Below are positions 1 through 37,059 of a DNA stretch of 64,000 nt, piece after piece. This stretch comes from Marthasterias glacialis (lineage: Eukaryota > Echinodermata > Asteroidea > Forcipulatida > Asteriidae), in contig OU452231.1 of NCBI GenBank assembly GCA_911728455.2, forward strand, positions 13,606,838 to 13,670,837, given 5' to 3'. The position numbers and the translations under genes are program-made. The notes beneath the pieces are model-generated. The model ran no database searches. It worked only from the letters and a program-made list of their open reading frames with translations, and had not been told where the DNA came from. Position 1 is the first letter of the stretch; each line of letters begins with the position of its first letter.

Positions 1-588
1 GAGGAAATGATCCCGCTTAGCAAACGCCATGCTCCGCATTTGAATCCTACAGCATTTTAGGATCAACAAAATTTTTTTCATCACGAAAAGTAAGAATGTT
101 ACTCTTCTATCATTAAAAAATGACTCCTACATTTGAATGGATAGAATTACCTTTTCTTTTTCTTATTACGTGCTCTCAAGGGTTTTGTTTAAGGAAAAAA
201 AGTCCGAAATGGAGTCACACCAATGTTGGCATGGAACCAGACTAACTTTTGTCAGGATAACTACAAGGTGTAAGTTTCAAAGAATAGTCACTGCACATGT
301 TCAGTGCCAGTGCAGCTTCGTAACGTTAACTAAAAGAAAACCAGATTTGGCAAAATATCCACTGCCTCAATAAATCAATTACAAAAATCTACCCGTAACA
401 GCATAGAGGACTCAAATGGATCAGGGGGGGGGTTGCTGTTTGCAAATCACTATTTTACATCCTTGACTTGATTTTGTGAACAAAACCAAAGTAGACATCA
501 ATAAAAGAGGAAAGACAGGAAACAAATCTTTGTTTGGCGATGAGGTGGGGCTCGGGGAGTGGGGGCTGGGGGTGGGGATTGCACTCAC

Positions 589-2804
589 CTTATCAATGGC
601 CTTGCCTACTTTGGAAACACTACTGTGGATGTCTTTGTGTTCATTGCTAACTCTGGTCAGGATGTCTTTTGTTCTGTTTTGAGCTGAGTTTAGGATCAGC
701 TGATGCACTCTGTTGAGTTCACTGTGTTGTTCAGCTGGAAGTGATAACATTAACACTAACAGAATAATGTAAAAGCATTACAGTAAGACCTAGGATTAAT
801 TTAAATAATGGTTTGATATTTTAAACAGTCCAATATTACACAGAGTATAATGGAGATCTTTGTGTACCCATTTTATGGGTGTAAAACTTACAAAAAACGT
901 GCGTGAAAGCCTAGCTAGAAATAGCATGTCGTGGCTGAGCGGTCTACTCTAGGGTATCAAATTCACGTTGTCGTGGATGAGTCATCGCAGTGTGCATTTG
1001 AATTTTGGTCCCGACACTTGCGTCCTTGAGCAAGACACTTTGTGCCTTTTGGCATTATAAACCCCGACTTACAGACTTTTTACCAAGTACAATGCAGAAA
1101 TAGAAAGTACACACATGTACAAGAACTATAACTATCAGTGATGTGCCCCTCTTTGCCTGCTGGCCTTGCCTTGTCAACCAGCAGCCAGTCTTGGCAATTT
1201 GGCTGAGTGGATAGTGATCCTGATTGTGCTATTCTAATTTAAAGTGCGGTTGTTTTTCAGAGCCTTTTTTATTGTTAGAGATCAAAGGGTTATGACAATC
1301 ACAGTTAGTTTTAGACCCAGTAACTGGGGCGCTGTACTTTTTTTTGGAGATTTTGACATTATCGTTCGTACTAGCGCCCCAGTCCGTAATATATGTGGGA
1401 ACTGTAACGAAGCGATTTTTGCAGAAATCTTCTCCAGACTCTGACAGCAATGACCGACCGATCATTGAGGGATTTGCCAAAAAAAGTAAGTCTCGATTCG
1501 AATGTTGATGTCTGGTTTTGGAGAACATGGTTCGTTGGGCCAAGAAACGGAGGTAGTCCAGCGTATTGGCACAATGTATGGGGCTAGGCTACTCCTAGAA
1601 CTATGAGGTTCGTTCCGCTATCGTCTCCACGAACCTCATAGAGTGACATGTACAAAATCCTATTCGAAACTTTCTGCCCTTCACGTTTACATGGCTACAG
1701 TTCTTTTTTGAAATCAGATCTCGCCAAAACTAGGCTCTATTTGTTCTTTCAACTCTCATCGAGAGTTGCACTGGTCAAGAAAATCCACTCTGCAAACTAA
1801 AAGTTGTTAAAAAGTGATAAATTCTCACCGTAATTCAGATCCCATTCAAACAGTATTGCAACAAATATGGCGACCGGAGTTGCAAAATTAACTGGTATGC
1901 TGGTATGCGGTGCGCTGGTCCTATGGGCTGGTTCCGCGTACCAGTTAATTTTGCAACTCCGGTTGCCATATTTGTTGCAATACTGTTTGAATGGGATCTG
2001 AGTTACGGTGAGAATTTATCACTTTTTAACAACTTTTAGCTTGCGGAGTGGATTTTCTGGACCAGCGCAACGCTCGATGAGAGTTGAAAGAACACATACA
2101 GCCTAGTTTTGGCGAGATCTGATTTCAAAAAAGAACTGTAGCCATGTAAACGTGAAGGGCAGAAAGTTTCGAATAGGATTTTGTACATGTCACTCTATGA
2201 GGTTCGTGGAGACGATAGCAGAACGAACCTCATAGTTCTAGGAGTAGGGCTAGGCATAAAATGGCAGTAGTACTGGCCGCACGATGAAATGTCCACTTAA
2301 AACTAAGGTCAAATATTTGCTGTTTTTGCTACCAAATCCTCAAGCAAGAGGAATATTAAAAAACAGGAAATAACAAATAGGCCTAAAGCCCAATTTATTC
2401 ATTGAAAAAAAAAATCCCTTAAAAACAGATTTTAGAAAGTGGCAGTCAGATATGGAAACTTTTCAAGTATAATTACTATAGTTTCAAACATAAGGCATTT
2501 TTATAACCATTTTTATAAAATGCACGGATAATGAAACATTTCAAGTTTCAAGTGGCCCTACAATACAATAATCCAATTTACAATTTTATCACGTTACTAG
2601 TGCAGCTGCATTGTTGTTATCAATAAATAAAACAAGCGCTACGCAACTCCTCTGGGAACAAGCCTTACCACTTGATAACTCATGTCTGATGTTGTTCAAA
2701 CTGTCGATTAGTTCTTCCAGTGTACGCTTTGAGTGAGATTTTATTCCATCGAATTTGCCGAGTACTTTATCCACTTCTTTTTGCACGCTAAGGCAGGCGT
2801 CCAT
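589..2804 (-). CDS. RMND5: RMND5 (CTLH/GID E3 ligase RING subunit), first two coding exons; 3' part outside window
   Basis: Coding exons (minus strand): 2,804-2,669 and 734-589, joined in frame through a split Gly/Ala-type codon (G|CT) by a gtaagg donor and a ttccag acceptor. Exon 1 encodes 45 residues starting MDACLSVQKEVDKVLGKF and containing LEELID. Exon 2 contains SNEHKDIHSSVSKVGKAIDK, which closely matches the N-terminal region of vertebrate RMND5A/B (DHKDIHSSVSRVGKAIDK). In that family the protein continues with LisH, CTLH/CRA and a C-terminal degenerate RING that pairs with MAEA in the CTLH (GID) ubiquitin ligase. Those domains are not in the window: exon 2 ends at a gtgagt donor and no further matching exon was found at 1-588. 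The start at 2,804 is chosen because it aligns with the vertebrate start; an in-frame ATG lies 33 nt upstream at 2,837. Paralogue A or B cannot be assigned, since invertebrates usually have one. Confidence 0.9.
925..1070 (+). repeat. tRNA-derived SINE family A, degenerate copy
   Basis: TGTCGTGGCTGAGCGG, an A-box-like start, is followed after a disturbed middle part by GACACTTGCGTCCTTGAGCAAGACACTT. The same head and body occur, better preserved, at 39,102 and 37,727. It lies in RMND5 intron 1. Confidence 0.6.
1581..2255. mobile_element. Foldback element with arms of about 315 bp and 9-bp target-site duplication (Mutator-like, non-autonomous)
   Basis: The element runs from TACTCCTAGAACTATGAGG at 1,590 to its reverse complement ending at 2,246. 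The two arms (about 1,590-1,905 and 1,931-2,246) are over 90% identical by eye, around a short loop. The 9-mer GGGCTAGGC stands immediately outside both ends (1,581-1,589 and 2,247-2,255). Long terminal inverted repeats with a 9-bp duplication are typical of Mutator-like elements. Each arm also starts with a small hairpin (GAGGTTCGT ... ACGAACCTC). No coding capacity. It lies in RMND5 intron 1. Confidence 0.85.
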
Positions 2805-5427
2805 GTTGACGATTTCCTCTTTGTTCTTCACAAACATAAATAACGGAGCTTCCGGTCATCATAATCGGAGAATTTCTCTTTCAATGATTTGTTATAGCGC
2901 CCTCTCTTGATCATTATTGGTTCAAACAGCTTTTCCATTCAATTTATCAATTCGTAAAAATGATCGGTGATAACGCTTTCAAAGTTTCAACCACCTGGCC
3001 TTATTTTTCAAGCTTTGAAATAGTGTAAATGATGATCATAGACCTTTGTAGTATATCGAGACTACTGTTTTATCATCTTTTTATAGGACGCAGACAACAT
3101 TGTTCATTGTCAAACACTATCCCCGCTTTATGTGACCAAACATTTTACACAAAGTAACAAACCTGTGAAAATTTAAGCTCAGTAAGTCACGGTGTAGTCA
3201 CAGTGTAGTCGTGAGAAAATAGCGAAAAACACCCAATTAAATTTTCAAACATCGGGTTTTGGAATTGTGAGATCAAAAGTAATTGTTTTACTCATTTCTC
3301 AAAAGCTATAGCATTTCAGGCAAAAATATTTGAAGGTTTTTCACCATGTTCATCTTTATACCATTATGTGCAAAACCGTGACCATTTTTTATTTTCAACC
3401 CCACCACTGCTTCTTTGTTGTGCATACCAACTAAAAATGATCAAAGAAAAAAAAGCCTTAGGTTTTTTTTAACAACACAAAGAAAACAATGGATTGAAAA
3501 AAATAGTAATAAATAACAAAATTAAAAAAGGATCCATATACACATAATTGTAACAATAACAGTTGAAAAATAACTTGTTATATGCTGTTTTAATTCTGTT
3601 TTATGGCTTCAATATTTCGGCTGATATGAATTCAAACTGACAAATCACTTACTATTACGTACAAAAATATCTCACTGTTACCAGAGTAACAGATATTTCT
3701 GAAGCCACAGTATAATAAGTATTAGTAAAAAGAAAACTCGTTAGACAAAGTTGTGTGTTAACCAACAAAAATATAAATCACTACAAGTTAAATATAAGGC
3801 TAGACTAAATTATCAAACCCTTTCCAATGCAACTCACTGCCTCTGAAAATAACATTTTTTTCTGCAATGAATTCTGACGTAAGTTCAACAAATCAACAAA
3901 CAAATGTAGAAGGGGTTAAATCGAAGGGGTTAACAGTTGCCCTGTATTCGTAACCCAAAATAAAGATATGACTTACAATATCGTTATTGTCAATTAACAT
4001 ACATGTACATGATGATAAAGTTATTTCATAATACATTATCACACCTTACACGATGCCAGTTACTTTGACAAACACTCACAGACAGAGCATTTAACTCATC
4101 AGCAACCATTCTTTTCCTTCAAGACAAAACTCATTGTTTGGGGTTAGTGAAATATTTCATGGACAGACGACATGAAAGCTATTTCTACTAGAGAGATGGT
4201 GCACTCTTTTCAGAGATTAGAGTAAGTACTGACAAAAAGGTCTGAAACTGGGATTCAAATTTAAGGAGGTATGCTAAAATGAGGACATTTTGTCTGGAGT
4301 TATAGATTGAAATCAGCTTCTTAGCACAGTATCCTCAGCACTACAGAAGTAGATCAAAAAGCAAGATTTCTTCATACCTGAAGAAAATAACATTTTGTTT
4401 ACCAATCCGACATAAAAAGTCTAAAACTTCAGATAAAAGTCTGAAAAATCTCATCCCTGTCTTTTGAGGACCACAGCAGCTCTTCATTTGGGCAACCTGA
4501 CCCAAAGAAGAAAGTGGTCCTCATCCTCTAGCTTTTCAATATACACCCCCCCAAAAAAAAAAGCGTGTGAAAATTTCATCAAGTTTTGGTGCTCACATTT
4601 CAGAGAAAAAAACACAGAAAAAAAAAACAAAACAAAACGTTTTTGATGTTTGGTCTGAAAGATCTTGAGCCACCTACATCCAGAATTATTTTGATTGTGA
4701 AAGTATTAGCAAAAGTGATTTACGGAATCCTCAATAATGATATTCCCTTAACTTTGACGTTATTTCAGATGAAAATACTTCCTGGAGACTTTGTACTGCC
4801 ATGAACTTGACAATCAGAGAGTTTTAAGATTGAAACTAGTCAAAAAATTGTTTTACAATTACTTTGTCTTTGAACTATTTTGCCGTAACCTCCCCCCCCA
4901 AAAAAAAAAAAAAAAAAACCAACAAAACAAAACTGGTTATGACGCTATTTCATACATGATCAACAATATGATTTCTTACTACATCTGAAAATAGTAGTAG
5001 TAACACAAAGGATTCTTAAGTTATTAATAGTAATAATAATATCAGAGTCTTTGATTGCACACCTACCTACCCACAATTACCTACAGGTGCTCATTAAATT
5101 ATTTTTAAGACAGGCTTTTGCATTTTTTTGAATTATGAGACTCATTTAGGTAGCACCTTATCAGGGTTTACAAGGTGCCGCGAACGAACTGGGCTGGCAG
5201 AATTCAAGCACAATCTTGTTTACTTTGTGATGACATTGTTACTGTTGTTGTAGCCCTCTTTATACAGTCACGACATGAATAGTTTAATTACAAACATTGT
5301 TAAAACTTATTTGTTAATCTTTCATGGAAGTACTGTACACTCAAACAGAACAGCTTCATTATTACAATCAAATTATCAAACAACTAGTTTGATTTCCATA
5401 TATCTTTAACAGCAGGGAGTAAAAACT

Positions 5428-5561
5428 CTATCCTGTTGCTAAGTGATGACGTTTTGGAGCCGGAAGTGCAATGTAAACAAATGGTATACATACATGTAAA
5501 TGTACATTCATTACACTGCACTTCTGACTCCAAAACGTCATCATGTACCAACAGGATTAAG
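5428..5561. repeat. Hairpin MITE-like element of about 134 bp
   Basis: ATCCTGTTGCTAAGTGATGACGTTTTGGAG... at the left reads back as its reverse complement at the right (CTCCAAAACGTCATCATGTACCAACAGGAT). The arms are about 60 bp with few mismatches around a central TACATGTAAATGTA. No coding content and no clear target duplication seen. Confidence 0.7.
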
Positions 5562-6384
5562 CCATTTCAATTTAAAGCCCAGCACAACATTTGTAAACTG
5601 ACTGTAAATGCTTCCTTCTTTGCCCAAATCAAGATATTTGTAATCAAACCAACCTGTGAAAATGTCAGCTCATTTCGTTGTTTCATTTGCAAGAAAACGG
5701 TAAAAATACATTCAGCATTTTTGTATAACTGAGACGAAAACTAATTTTGGATCTTATTTCATTAATTATTTAAAAACGATAACATTTCAGGCAGATATAT
5801 TTCAAGGAAAAATTTCTACCATCATCATCTTTATACCATGTAAGGTATATGTAAATCTGTGAGAATTTATGTTTTTCTTCTTACTAATGTTGAGCTGGGG
5901 CAGTAAGACCAAAACTGAAAATCAATTTGCAGATCATGTTGTTAAGCCTAGCCTGAGGCCATACAATCTAGTTTGAAAAAAAGGCTTTTTAAAAAATAAA
6001 AGTTCTTTTATCTTAAATATATGTGCAAGTCTTAAAAATATATGTTAACGAGTAATCTCCTTATAGGGGAATTATCAGGACAAGAACAGTATTTCAGCAA
6101 CAAGATTAATATACATTTTGTTGATTTCAACAAGTCCACTTACTAAAGTGCCATGTTGGTGGTAGATATTTTTAAAAAGTTAATGACTTATTTTGACAAT
6201 TGCAACTTGGACATTTAGTTCGCTTTGAACTAAAAATGCACAGTATACGTTTATACACAGACCAGTTGGTCCCTCAACCAAATTTCCCATCAAAGGAATG
6301 AATGGCATAAAACTAGTCTAAAAAATGTTTAAAAAAGATATATAACTGAGGAATGTACCACTGCAGGGGTGGATTGTTACAAAA

Positions 6385-6450
6385 CTAGGCCTAACTTAGG
6401 ACTAGTTACTCGTCCTAACTTGAGATAGGACTAGTCTTAGCGCTGTGTGA
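6385..6450. repeat. GGACTAGT-rich short repeat, uninterrupted relative of the one at 61.4-62.4 kb
   Basis: Contains TTAGGACTAGTTACTCGTCC and AGATAGGACTAGTCTTAGCGC. Its reverse complement matches 61,375-61,433. Here it is not split by the 917-bp element that interrupts the other copy. Confidence 0.55.
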
Positions 6451-7108
6451 ATGCCACACCAGGGGCTGATTTCAAAAACAGCTAAGATTAATCTTATCAG
6501 CGAATCCATCTTAATTGTTAAGCAAAGTGTGATGTCACAATACAAATCACTACGGTAATACTGACAACTCATCTTAAGATGAAACTTAGCTCTTTGGTGA
6601 AATCAGCCCCAGAGCTGATAGAAGATATTACTTAATAAATTGATTTACCATAAGCAAAAATTGCAGGGCACCAGTCAAAAAGTACATATCATATAGTTAT
6701 TTTGGCTGGTACATAAGTCATATCTTATAAGTGAAGCTTTCTTGGTGGCAAATAGTGTACTTCATAGCAGCTCAAAAATAGAGACCTTTTCATTCTTTTG
6801 TACTCACCTTTATGACAACAAAGGTTTATAGATATATCTACAGCTCATTTCAAATGCAGTGTTGAAGTCAAATGAATTTACTTCTGAAAATATTGGTCTT
6901 TAAAAAAGTGCCCTTCAAAAATCAAACACTACTTTAAAAACAAAGTTCCAAACTCGGTTGGAACCATATAAAACTTCAGACTGACCACACAGCACTCCCC
7001 TTTTTTTCTGTATGAGATTTGAATCTGTTCAAAACTAACGCCCCATAAAGAAAAATGAATAACAAGACAAAATATGTCAAATTGGCCCTGGAAGATTGTG
7101 GTAATGAT

Positions 7109-33497
<26,389 letters not shown>

Positions 33498-34947
33498 TTC
33501 TGTAGAGTGCAGGGAAATCGGTGGATAAACAAGATGAGAATGCGAATGGAACTCTGTCCACTTTCCACGTCCGTGTGCTGCTTTCTAATGCTGGCTGCTG
33601 ATGCCCAACTAGACTGCCCCTGATGCTTGCGTGACGTGTATGTAAAATGTAGAGTACGTCGTGCGTGCTGCATGTGTGTGCGCTGCATGCGCTGAACGAG
33701 ATTGTCGTCGACCAGACGACACCCGACGATGCATTGTCGAATAACTTATCAAAAGTCTTATTAATCTCATAAAAAAGAATAAGTTAAATAAGCAAATAAG
33801 TAAATAAGCAGTGATGCAGCTTTTTATGGCGGTAAAATGAAAACCAACATAACTTCATTAAGCTACCCTTGGGAAACCGACCACTCCAAAAGCCGCAAAG
33901 CGGAGGGGGAAATGGACAGAGGAAGAGGGCGTACGGTGGGCGTTGGCCACACGGCTGACCAATGGCTTTTCTTCCTACATCATGATCAGAAAGCCGTAGT
34001 GCGACTACTGACACTAACGGAAGAATTAGCATAAGCTTACAGTTTTCATTCTCTTTTTTAAATGAATTACATTTATCTTGATTTTTTTTCGGGAGGGGGG
34101 ATACCTGGGCACTGAAAATATTGTGAAATTGTGGGGGCACGTGCCCCCGCCCCACCCGGCTAACGCTGTTTCGGAGTGCTTCTGATCTTCAGTCCTATCT
34201 AACTGATGAGGGATAGACATGAATGGGCAAATCTCAACATGATTCTGACTTCTGTCGCCCTGGGGAGGGACAGAGAAAGAAACATGAAGAATTAAGGAAA
34301 TGCACAGGGAAAAAATCAAACTATTTACAAAATTATGTATATTTTGTAGAAAAAGACCCCCAAATCAAGGTCCAATAAACAGTTGCCATGATAACAGCTG
34401 ACCCCCTGATAATAACTTCTTTTCTTCACAATATTACTCCGTTTCAACCCCCCTTTCCAACTCTCTTTCTCTCTGCTCCTTCGTCCCTCCTACTGTCCTA
34501 CATTCCCCAACCCGAACGTTAAAGAACGTTAATGACGCATTCAAAGTTTTTCGAAGCTTGGCCTATATTCAATTCAATGTAATTCTTCTCAACATTTATT
34601 TCCAAATTGCAAAATGCACAACAAACAATCACTGCAGAAGGTCATTACGACAAACAAATTTAAAGAAAGCAACAGTGATAAATAAGGTTGTATTGACACA
34701 AATAAGACAGAGGCAATTATGGAGGCATATTCAGAAGACAAAAAGTCTTGTTTAGAAATGCCTGTAAACAATGAACAAAGCAAAAATTACTCTTATCACA
34801 CAGAGACGTCCCAGACAGGAAAACAGAGTCAGGACCTGAACTAATGTGTGACCATTATGCAGGTCAAGGATCAACTGCACATCGTCTATGTTGAATATTT
34901 ACTACACCGTAACCAAATTCAACCTTTTACCCATTATCTACATCGCA

Positions 34948-35143
34948 CTTTTGCTTTTGCCGTGGCCCTTTTGCTTTTGCCGTGGCGCTTTTGCTTTTGC
35001 CGTGGCGCTTTTGCTTTTGCCGTGGCCCTCTGCTTTCGCCGTGGCCCTTTTGCTTTCGCCGTGGCCCTTTTGCTTTTGCCGTGGCCCTTTTGCTTTTGCC
35101 GTGGCGCTTTTGCTTTTGCCGTGGCCCTTTTGCTTTTGCCGTG
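34948..35143. repeat. Minisatellite, 20-bp unit, about 10 copies
   Basis: Unit CTTTTGCTTTTGCCGTGGCC with C/G and T/C variants; one unit is 2 bp short. Because 20 is not a multiple of 3, the array cycles through reading frames and yields spurious Lys/Arg/Ala-rich ORFs on the minus strand and Phe/Ala/Leu-rich ones on the plus strand. Confidence 0.95.
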
Positions 35144-35784
35144 ACAGTTGTGGGCCACCGTACAATATAAACCTAGATAAATATTGGGAAAAGTCAGGAC
35201 AATTTGGTGGTGACCGAAACATTTGGTGGGGATGCAGCGAAATCTACACCACAAACAAACAACAAGACTGCTGAATGTGAACAAACACACTATAGACTGC
35301 ACACAGGTTTGTTTTTTGGCATCAACATTCTCTATACTCTATTAACACTATTCATCTAGAGAAACCTGTGGATTATGGCTCACTTGACACATGTTGCCAG
35401 CAGTAGGCAGCATGAGCGTGGCCAGGATTTTGTCACGCGGGGGGGGGGGGGGGGGGGACAGGGTGGGCATTGCTTAATTATCGGGGGGGGCAGGAGACAT
35501 GTTTTTAATGAATTGCATTATCTGGATTCTTCTGATGGTGGCAGGGCGCCTGGGGGGCCACTGGAAATTTGTGGGGGCAGGTAATAAACTCAAGGCACAT
35601 GTACATGGGTGCAATGAGGGGGGACGGGTGATAAACTGCTACTGCTAGCTACTACGGTGACACCGTTATTACAAAGAAGAAGCAATATTAAAAATCAGCA
35701 ATGGATTATTACGCTGTATAAAATCATTAATAAGAGAAGTTATTGAGCAGTGAAACAAAATTGAATGAAAAAAAAAACAGAGTG

Positions 35785-35857
35785 CGCCCGATGTGGGGCT
35801 CGAACCCACGACCCTGGGATTAAGAGTCCCATGCTCTACCGACTGAGCTAACCGGGC
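35785..35857 (-). tRNA. tRNA-Lys (anticodon CUU)
   Basis: Read on the minus strand this is a 73-nt cloverleaf beginning GCCCGGTTAGCTCAGTCGGT. It has a 7-bp acceptor stem (GCCCGGT with ATCGGGC, one G-U), D-arm AGCTCAGTCGGTAGAGC, anticodon loop CTCTTAA with anticodon CTT, and T-arm GTGGGTTCGAGCCCCAC. Discriminator base G. No intron. It is nearly identical to canonical animal tRNA-Lys(CUU), and a T-run lies just downstream on the minus strand (35,768-35,777), fitting Pol III termination. It sits alone between the divergent hexokinase and BOD1L1 genes. Confidence 0.94.
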
Positions 35858-36551
35858 TATCGTTACCCACCGAAGAACTTATACAGCTATAAACCATTTT
35901 ACTTTAGCCTTACAGCGTACTTTTTTTTGCACCATTTTATGCACCAAATCAGATTAGTGTATACTTATAGGGGGACGAGGGTCAGCATGAAGACGTTAAC
36001 GAGGTGAAATTTCACTCACAAGTTCTTCATCGCTAGCTCGTCGTACGTACGCGCTGCACCCATAGGCCATACACACACAGCGGCAGAACGGACAGACAAA
36101 ACAAGTGACATACACCGTGCACGGACGATAAGATAGGTAGTCATTCACGTCATTTTACTCACATATGAACGGCAATTTTTACGTTCCTGCATGTCGAAAA
36201 GGTAATGCATGTATACTTAACTAGTTTAGCTCTGAAGAATATTCGTGTGATAAGCCTGCTGTACTATGGTCAACTAATTTAGTAATTACTTATCGTGCCG
36301 TCACCCGTTTCTGATCGACATATATTTCCGATCATCAACTGTTATTACCGTTTACCGTGAGAATGGTCGAGATCCACGGGGACCAGTAAGTAATTAGTAG
36401 TACTAGTAGATACCTCTATTCTGAAATCCACACTATAAATGTGCTACCATATGGATCAGGTTTCCTGTCGATGGTATAATGACTGAGTGGTAGTACTACT
36501 CAAGGCCTAACACTAAGTAACAGGGGAGCAACAGTAACACACAGAAGTTTA

Positions 36552-36658
36552 TAAATATTAAAATAGTGCAATTACCGAAATTAAGACTTGTTATAAAAAG
36601 ATATTAAAAAGTCTTAATTTCGGTAAAATCACTATTGCACTATTTTACCAATATTTAA
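36552..36658. repeat. Hairpin element upstream of BOD1L1
   Basis: TAAATATTAAAATAGTGCAA with TTACCGAAATTAAGACTT on the left is mirrored by AAGTCTTAATTTCGGTAAAA...TTGCACTATTTTACCAATATTTA on the right. Arms are about 38-48 bp; loop about 20 bp. Confidence 0.8.
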
Positions 36659-37059
36659 TCATTAGTCAGATAGTGTGTCCAAAAATGTAATCCACAGTAA
36701 AATTCCAAACAGAAGTTTCATCTTGTACTGTTGTGTAGATCCTGTTTTAAGTAGGATTTATGGCATGCCAATGTTGCACAAAAATGAAGTTTATCTCAAG
36801 TTAGCCCAATAAATAGTGCCAATACGCTGGACTACCTCCGCTTCTTGGCCCTACGAATGCTATGACCCACACTCCCGACACGTTCCGCAACCAAATCCTG
36901 AAGCGGTTTTATTTTCAACTTTATTTTTTATCCCCCAAAATAAGAATATTCAGGGCACTGTCGATAAGAATAAAGGGCACTTTCAATGATTTGACCATTA
37001 TTTGACTGACATGGTTTAACAGTTCTATATTTCAGGTTTGTTGGTGAGCCTATGTGGAC

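Larger units (their letters stand above)
2805..7108. other. Intergenic region between RMND5 and hexokinase
   Basis: AT-rich sequence with no recognisable gene. It holds the RMND5 5' flank (right of 2,804), diverged copies of a widespread repeat at about 3,160-3,390 and 5,655-5,880, a hairpin element at 5,428-5,561, a GGACTAGT-type repeat near 6,385-6,450, and the hexokinase 3' flank. Short ORFs here are not supported by any family match. Confidence 0.6.
33498..37059. other. Divergent intergenic region between hexokinase and BOD1L1 starts
   Basis: About 3.6 kb that must contain both promoters. It holds tRNA-Lys (35,785-35,857), a 20-bp minisatellite (34,948-35,143), a long G-tract (about 35,439-35,457), a hairpin (36,552-36,658) and a 45-bp segment shared with RMND5 intron 1 (36,815-36,862). 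I could not identify a TATA box or initiator with confidence. Confidence 0.6.

Noticed and set aside
34888..35302. Lys/Ala-rich and Phe/Ala-rich ORFs of 94-128 codons
   Set aside because: Frame-cycling products of the 20-bp minisatellite.
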